A model generated the notes under the pieces. The model saw only the letters and a list, made by a program, of their open reading frames with translations, ran no database searches and was not told the DNA's origin. Positions 59,248-64,000 of a stretch of DNA of 64,000 nucleotides are shown piece after piece. Source of the stretch: a bacterium (GTDB lineage Bacteria > Patescibacteriota > Gracilibacteria > Peribacterales > Peribacteraceae); NCBI GenBank assembly GCA_029558515.1, contig JAKQEM010000042.1, forward strand, positions 62,001-126,000. The letters are read 5' to 3'. The position numbers and the translations under genes were made by a program. Each line of letters opens with the position of its first letter. The first letter of the stretch is position 1.

Positions 59248-59979
59248 ATGATGCAATCCATACTCGAAACGCTCGGCCTCTCCACAATGGAAGCTGAGTG
59301 CTACGAAAAGCTTCTTCCGATGGGAGATGTGCCGATGGCGACGCTGACTGCGGCAATGAAGCGTCATCCGCAGATCATTTATCGTCTCGTCGATCAGCTC
59401 GTTGCGAAGGGATTGGCTGTGACTGAGACACGTCTCCACCGAAAGTATGTTCGTGCAGAGGACCCGAAGATGCTTGAACGCGTGCAACTCGAAAAGCTGA
59501 GGAAAATTCGCGAAGCATTACCCTCACTCCACGCTCTCCAGCATCAGCCGAGTGAGGCGCGCGTGCGAATAGAGAGAGGAGCCGAAGCCGTGCGGAATCT
59601 GCGTAGGCGCGCGTTTCAGGAATTACCGCCGGGGGGCACGTACTATATTCTGGGAGCATCAGGAACCCACTTCTATGAATTCATGGGTGATGAACTTCCT
59701 GCCATCGAGCAGTTCCGTGAGAAACGGAAAGTAAAAAAGAAGATGCTCGCATTCGAGAGTCAACGTTCATTGATGGAGCACGAAGGACTACGGAAGTATT
59801 CCGATCTTCGCTTTCTTCCGGAGACGTATCCTGTGCCGACCAGCACGAACATCTACGGCAATGTTGTGGCCATCCAGATATGGTCCTCGGAACCGATTGT
59901 CATCCTGATCGAGAGCGAAGAGGTTGCAAACGGATACAGGGATTTCTTTGAGACGCTCTGGAAGATGGGAAAGAAGTAG
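59248..59979 (+). CDS. TrmB-family transcriptional regulator
   Basis: 243 residues. N-terminal winged HTH (LETLGLSTMEAECYEKLLPMGDVPMATLTAAMKRHPQIIYRLVDQLVAKGLA, in part) of TrmB type, a coiled-coil linker (MLERVQLEKLRKIREALPSLHALQ) and a C-terminal alpha/beta sensor region (GGTYYILGASGTHFYEFMGDEL). Such proteins are common in Archaea and in Patescibacteria. Divergent position and the palindrome suggest it regulates the cysteine-rich genes. Confidence 0.85.
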   Translation: MMQSILETLGLSTMEAECYEKLLPMGDVPMATLTAAMKRHPQIIYRLVDQLVAKGLAVTETRLHRKYVRAEDPKMLERVQLEKLRKIREALPSLHALQHQPSEARVRIERGAEAVRNLRRRAFQELPPGGTYYILGASGTHFYEFMGDELPAIEQFREKRKVKKKMLAFESQRSLMEHEGLRKYSDLRFLPETYPVPTSTNIYGNVVAIQIWSSEPIVILIESEEVANGYRDFFETLWKMGKK

Positions 59980-60083
59980 CGAATGAAGAATGAGAAATTC
60001 TCATTGAAAATGGTCATAGGAGAAAGTCTTTTGAAAAGTCATTTGGCATTGAGTCCGCCGAAGCGGACGATCATTTTGTATTC

Positions 60084-60116
60084 TTAATACACTTCCTGCA
60101 AAGAGCTCTCCTCGCC
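60084..60116 (-). pseudogene. 3' relic of a fourth cysteine-rich paralog
   Basis: On the minus strand this reads GEESSLQEVY-stop, against CEECYLREVY-stop at the end of paralog A; 26 of 33 bases agree. The remaining 227-bp gap (59980-60206) holds only repeat-like GC-rich palindromic sequence after it. Confidence 0.55.
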
Positions 60117-60206
60117 TCTTGTCTCGCTGCGCTCCGCTCCCACCTTCGATCCTCCGCTGCGTTCGGAGCTACGGCGGGCAGGCAGGGTGAATCCTGCCCA
60201 ATACCA

Positions 60207-61931
60207 TCAATAGACAGAAGCCAAATAGCATGCTTCACAATACACGATCTCCGGCCTCTCCGGTGCGTACGTCGACTGCATTTCCTGACCGCACTTCATA
60301 CAGGGACGGGTCCAGAGATGGCGGGGATTTCGAAGAGCGTGCCGTGCTTTATGGCGCTCTTCGGGGTGTAGGTGGGGAATCGGAAGGCGGAGTTGCCGAT
60401 ACAACGCGAGTTCCGGCTTCGTGATACGGAACGGGCGGCCGGATTGCGCGCTTTTGATCGCCCAGTTCAGAATATCATCCGGAACATCCTCCGACGCATC
60501 GGGAAGATCAGAGGCATGCATCATCCGATCCACGTTGGGGAAATCATCGACGATATCGCGCCATGGCCAATCGCGGCGCACGGCGTCCTCGCGCGCTATC
60601 GGCCAATAGTCCTGGGAAAGCGACTCGTTATAACCAAAAGGCGAGATGGTTATCGGAAAAAATTCGCCATACTCATGCGTACCACGCATGTGTTCGATGA
60701 TTGTTGGCACCAGTCGCTCGTATTCTTCTTTCGGGTACTGTTTGTTCAGGATGCAGAAGCTATCTTTCTTGAGGCCGGTGCAGCCGAACAGGTGATGTGA
60801 CGAAAAACATTCGTAGCTGTACAGTACGTCGCTCGATCCGCCCCAAACGAGTTTGCTGAATAGCACCCGGAACGCTCCGTGACCGATGCCTTCCCCTTCC
60901 AAGAGAAGCTCATTTGTTTCGGAGATGCCGTAATGAGCGACGTCGTAGACATCGCGCGTGTAATGGCAGCAGCTACAGTGCGCGCAATCCTCCAAATCGG
61001 AGCTTTCAAAGCAGTTTCGGACATTCCGGCACCGCATCAGGTAATTCCCCGTGACGTTCTCATTGAGCGTGCCCTCGTAGCAGCGGCGTGGATATGAGAG
61101 CGCAGCTGTCCGGCAACGTTGCGCTTCACGCTCGAACTGTCCATATCGGGAAAGGTGCGTTTCCGCGATCCTGCGCTCATACTCATCTTTGGAAAGCTGT
61201 TCGTTCATATAACAATACTCATTATTGCGAAGATTCGTGCATCCATAGCAGTTCCTGCATCCGGAACAATGGCTGCAGAAGACGCATTCGCTGCAATCCG
61301 TGCAATCCGCGACGCCGATGCACGCGTAACATTTTTCGGAATCGGTGGAATGCGCGCAGAGTTCGCAATTGAGGACATTGTGATTATCGATACAGCTCTT
61401 CGATTTATTGATGAATGACCCGTACATGCAATCTTCGTTGCCGTTGCTCGAAAATAGAAGATAGCAGTTTTTATTGTAAGAAGCGCAGTTCGTGTACTCC
61501 GCATTTATATTTTCTCCTTGCTGCACGCGAGCCATCTTCGGAACGGACTTTAGAAGCGCGTCGAACTGCTCGAAAAACGGCCGATGAGAATCAAATTCCC
61601 GTCCATATTCCCGCCCGTCCCATTCATCGCTCCACCATACCGGATTGTCGTACACCGGGAACGGCGCATCCGGGGTATACACGCTGATCATGCTCCGCCC
61701 AGTCTTGGAACACGTTCGCCGATGGAGACTTCGTTCATTGCGGAATGCGTACCGCCTCTGCATCCGGCAATCGGGGCAGAGCGTCGGCGGGGGAATCAGT
61801 TCCTTCTTGCCATTGCCTGTCCCCAGCGAAGTCGAGGGGAACACGGGCGACACCTTGTCATAGAAGGCGAGGTCATCGGGGGTGATCTCGAAGGCTTGCT
61901 GACACCAATGGTTGCGGCAGATTTTCTGCAC
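60207..61931 (-). CDS. Cysteine-rich multi-zinc-ribbon protein, paralog B
   Basis: About 575 residues if started at GTG 61931 (reading MQKICRNHWCQQAFEITPDDL), aligned with paralog A. The frame continues to 62024, but those residues translate AT-rich repeat sequence and overlap the end of paralog C. Same order of parts: N-terminal ribbon (CRNHWCQQAF, LCPDCRMQRR), Cys array (CTDCSECVFCSHCSGCRNCYGC), EYGEFFPITISPFGYNE, and C-terminal CMKCGQEM...YCEACYLASVY. Compared with A it has about eight extra residues (FPSTSLGTGN), where a REP-like palindrome is inserted in frame. Confidence 0.78.
   Translation of the reverse strand: MQKICRNHWCQQAFEITPDDLAFYDKVSPVFPSTSLGTGNGKKELIPPPTLCPDCRMQRRYAFRNERSLHRRTCSKTGRSMISVYTPDAPFPVYDNPVWWSDEWDGREYGREFDSHRPFFEQFDALLKSVPKMARVQQGENINAEYTNCASYNKNCYLLFSSNGNEDCMYGSFINKSKSCIDNHNVLNCELCAHSTDSEKCYACIGVADCTDCSECVFCSHCSGCRNCYGCTNLRNNEYCYMNEQLSKDEYERRIAETHLSRYGQFEREAQRCRTAALSYPRRCYEGTLNENVTGNYLMRCRNVRNCFESSDLEDCAHCSCCHYTRDVYDVAHYGISETNELLLEGEGIGHGAFRVLFSKLVWGGSSDVLYSYECFSSHHLFGCTGLKKDSFCILNKQYPKEEYERLVPTIIEHMRGTHEYGEFFPITISPFGYNESLSQDYWPIAREDAVRRDWPWRDIVDDFPNVDRMMHASDLPDASEDVPDDILNWAIKSAQSGRPFRITKPELALYRQLRLPIPHLHPEERHKARHALRNPRHLWTRPCMKCGQEMQSTYAPERPEIVYCEACYLASVY
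61821..61839. repeat. REP-like palindrome inside paralog B
   Basis: CCCCAGCGAAGTCGAGGGG, imperfect palindrome of the same class as the one in front of typA. It lies inside the coding region and is read through in frame as STSLGTG. Confidence 0.6.
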
Positions 61932-61977
61932 GGGACGAAGGGATAATGGATAATTGATAATGGATAATGCGGGAAGA

Positions 61978-63627
61978 TCAGTACACCGAAGAGAGATAGC
62001 ACTCCTCACAGAGGATCCTTCCATCGTACTCCTCCGGCCAACCGGTGCGCGTCGATTGCTTGCACTTCCCGCACGTCGTCTCCCGCAAAAGGCCGGTGAA
62101 GGGGATGCGGCGGAAGTTGCTTTGGATGCGGGTCATGTAATAGGAAGAAGGGAGGGGTGCGCCGATATCCTGCGCAAAAGCGATGTCCGCGGATTCGATG
62201 CGAAAAGGACGCCGAGATGTCTCATCCCAAAATGTGCGCTTGAGAAGATCATCGTCGAGGGTATTTGTGTGATCGGGAACTGTACTTGCATCGAGCGTAT
62301 CAGCGGGACGCTTGCGTTCCTTGGAAGCAAACCGGAACCCATAGCGTTGCGCAGCAGAGCGATCGAGCGGCCAGTGGAAACCGGACAGCGATTCCTGGTA
62401 CGGTGTAGCGGCGAAGGAACCCGGGAAGAATCGGCCGTACTCTCCCGTCTCGCGCATGGTTGTTCTGATTGTCTCCACCCGCGCTTCGTACTCCGCTTCC
62501 GACACGGGCTGATTGAAGATGTGATACTTCTTCCCGACCAGACCGCAGCATCCGAAGCAGTGTTCGGATTGAAAGCAGTGCGCGCAGTACTCCATCCATT
62601 TGCACTCGATGACGTCGATGCAGAAGCGAATATCGTAGCAGTTCTCCTGCGGGCCCAGCGAGCAGTAGCACAGCTCCGTTTGGAAGGCCATTCCGACGCA
62701 ATCCAGACAGTCCCGTGCCCAACCGCCGCGCAGGCAGTGGATGCCGCCCTCCATTTGTTCGGTCAGAAAGAAGCAATCCTGACAGTCTTTGACGCCTGTC
62801 AGATAGTTGCCGGTGGCATGTTCGCATTGATCAATTTGGAGCGCGCGGTGTAACGCTTGTTCGCGCATCATCGCGTCGAATGTGGTACAACCGCGTTGAT
62901 ACACCTGCCGTGATCGCAGATCCCATTCCTGTCTTCGCGCGCGGTAGGTCACTTCATCCAGTTGCTCATTTTGAAACACAAACCGCTTGTTGCGTAGGTT
63001 GCAGCTGAGGATGCAATCGCTGCAGTTGCGGCAGTCGTAGAGGAATGCCGAGTCCGAGCACTGCCAGCAATTCTGCGCAAAGAGCACGTTGTAACAATTG
63101 TGACAGTTAATAAGGTCGACGCACCGCTCGCTGTCGAAGGAGAAGACGCAGTGCCGGCAGGTGCGCAGCTGGACGGTGCGGTAGCAGTAGCGCAGATCTT
63201 CGCACTCAAATCCCGAGTGGCAGAGATAGCAGTTCTTGCTGTGCCAGAAGTCATCGGTGTACTCGCAGTTCTCGCAGCCAACGCCGACGTTATGCGCGAT
63301 GGGAGATTTGCGGAAAAATTCCCACAGTTGTGGGAAGACCGGTTGTCCGGCTTGGAAATCCGCCCCCGGCGGATCGGTGCCTTTCACCCACTCGTCTTTG
63401 TGCCATACGGGGTACGGACAGTCCAGTGGGTAGACGGAAATGATGGATTGGCCCGTCTTGTCGCAGGTACGTTTGTGCAGAGCCCAGTGCTGCCAGAAGG
63501 CTCCAAGATGCAACAAACGGTAGAGCGGATGCAGGGTTGGTTCACCTTCTACTTTCAGTTTGGCTCTCAGTGCCATCTCCTCAGGCGATGGCTCGAAGGC
63601 TTGGCCGGTGAGGGGGCAGGTGGGCAT
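61978..63627 (-). CDS. Cysteine-rich multi-zinc-ribbon protein, paralog C
   Basis: 549 residues from ATG 63627 (MPTCPLTGQAFEPSPEEM). It is the most diverged of the three and its N-terminal ribbon keeps fewer Cys. KRTCDKTGQSIISVYP, a long Cys array (CRHCVFSFDSERC, CWQCSDSAFLYDCRNCSDC, CAHCFQSEHCFGCCG), EYGRFFPGSFAATPYQE and the C-terminal CGKCKQSTRTGW...CEECYLSSVY are all in the same order. Upstream frames to 63795 are rejected. It is followed by paralog B on the same strand after a 46-bp gap containing AT-rich repeat sequence. Confidence 0.8.
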   Translation of the reverse strand: MPTCPLTGQAFEPSPEEMALRAKLKVEGEPTLHPLYRLLHLGAFWQHWALHKRTCDKTGQSIISVYPLDCPYPVWHKDEWVKGTDPPGADFQAGQPVFPQLWEFFRKSPIAHNVGVGCENCEYTDDFWHSKNCYLCHSGFECEDLRYCYRTVQLRTCRHCVFSFDSERCVDLINCHNCYNVLFAQNCWQCSDSAFLYDCRNCSDCILSCNLRNKRFVFQNEQLDEVTYRARRQEWDLRSRQVYQRGCTTFDAMMREQALHRALQIDQCEHATGNYLTGVKDCQDCFFLTEQMEGGIHCLRGGWARDCLDCVGMAFQTELCYCSLGPQENCYDIRFCIDVIECKWMEYCAHCFQSEHCFGCCGLVGKKYHIFNQPVSEAEYEARVETIRTTMRETGEYGRFFPGSFAATPYQESLSGFHWPLDRSAAQRYGFRFASKERKRPADTLDASTVPDHTNTLDDDLLKRTFWDETSRRPFRIESADIAFAQDIGAPLPSSYYMTRIQSNFRRIPFTGLLRETTCGKCKQSTRTGWPEEYDGRILCEECYLSSVY

Positions 63628-63784
63628 GGGAGTGAATGGATCATAGAGTAGCCATTGCCTGCGGGCTATGGCCGACAGGTAAAAAATGGAGAAGGATGAC
63701 TGCGTTCTATCGGAGGAAAGAACGGGGAAAATGTCTGTAGGAAGAGAAAACTGTGAGAGTGAGGAAAAACATCGCGTCGATGCA

Positions 63785-63813
63785 TTGCTCCGCACGTTGC
63801 AGAAGCCTAGGAT
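63785..63813 (+). promoter_or_regulatory. Possible promoter of the last gene
   Basis: TTGCTC (63785-63790), 17-bp spacer, TAGGAT (63808-63813), 9 bp before the ATG. Confidence 0.35.
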
Positions 63814-63821
63814 GAGGATCC

Positions 63822-64000
63822 ATGGCAGAAGACCAAGACATCACTCCGGCAATTCTCCTTCGCCACATGCAAGCGATGGAATCGCGCATCATGGAACGAT
63901 TCGGGAAGGTCGATGCACGCTTTGCACAGGTCGATGCACGCTTTGCCAAGCTGGAGCATCGTATGGATGTACTTACAACCGGCGTGGATAACATCGACAA
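63822..64000 (+). CDS. Coiled-coil protein (5' part; cut by window edge)
   Basis: 59 residues visible, starting MAEDQDITPAILLRHMQAME. RFGKVDARFAQVDARFAKLEHRMD shows a 7-residue repeat (VDARFAx) typical of coiled coils in small DUF1640-like or phage-tail-like proteins. Function unknown. Confidence 0.65.
   Translation, partial: MAEDQDITPAILLRHMQAMESRIMERFGKVDARFAQVDARFAKLEHRMDVLTTGVDNID

Noticed and set aside
1-64000. Alternative genetic code (UGA = Gly, as in Gracilibacteria)
   Set aside because: Conserved genes such as SLH, HTH, CBASS and efflux genes end at TGA where family ends are expected, and no in-frame TGA is needed inside conserved proteins.

Overview
The window reads as a chromosomal segment of a bacterium that uses the standard code (UGA is a stop throughout). 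Gene style points tentatively to a Candidate Phyla Radiation (Patescibacteria) lineage such as Peregrinibacteria/Peribacteria: a DUF5652-type membrane protein, large cysteine-rich zinc-ribbon paralogs, near-leaderless promoters and a DGR. No rRNA or ribosomal protein is present, so the taxonomy is an inference.

Layout. 1-14.2 kb is core: uvrA (cut by the window edge), a small membrane protein, a short-chain dehydrogenase, an SLH-domain surface protein, a 40-residue histone-like peptide, clpB behind a CIRCE-like operator, tRNA-Arg(TCG), and a copper locus (secreted His/Cys protein, HMA-TauE/SafE-cupredoxin fusion, csoR with its operator, copA). A SEC-C protein and tRNA-Gln(CTG) follow.

14.27-43.94 kb looks like an integrated element. 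A 13-bp sequence at the 3' end of tRNA-Gln recurs at 43923-43935, just after the last accessory gene. In between lie a two-gene CBASS-like pair (CD-NTase plus four-TM effector), a LexA-like repressor, a type III restriction-modification system, a large serine recombinase, a small and two tandem large terminase subunits with no capsid or portal genes, two further DNA methyltransferases, zinc-ribbon and HEPN proteins, and the centrepiece at 31.8-40.6 kb.

The centrepiece is a diversity-generating retroelement (DGR). It has a reverse transcriptase with IGNLTSQ and YTDD motifs, an Avd-like protein on the opposite strand, one 120-bp template repeat (TR, 39067-39186) and two 120-bp variable repeats (VR1 37409-37528, VR2 38531-38650). 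VR1 differs from TR at 18 positions that are all adenines in TR, plus one C/G marker in the 3' homology block. VR1 is the C-terminus of a 937-residue MoxR-type AAA+ ATPase. The gene before it encodes a 968-residue protein with a transglutaminase-like Cys-His-Asp centre and a vWA/MIDAS domain. VR2 ends a second, ATPase-less target protein that is a paralog of the ATPase's C-terminal part. My reading is a protease-vWA-MoxR machine whose recognition end is hypermutated by retrohoming, a candidate conflict or recognition system.

43.9-64 kb returns to core: three proteins of unknown function, a PIF1-like helicase, a two-component system with 11-bp-spaced direct repeats in front of its likely targets, a MacA/MacB-like efflux operon, a DUF5652 protein, typA with a curious duplicated start, and three cysteine-rich multi-zinc-ribbon paralogs around a TrmB-like regulator, with a relic of a fourth. 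A coiled-coil gene is cut by the right edge. REP-like palindromes have inserted into or next to coding sequence at two places there.
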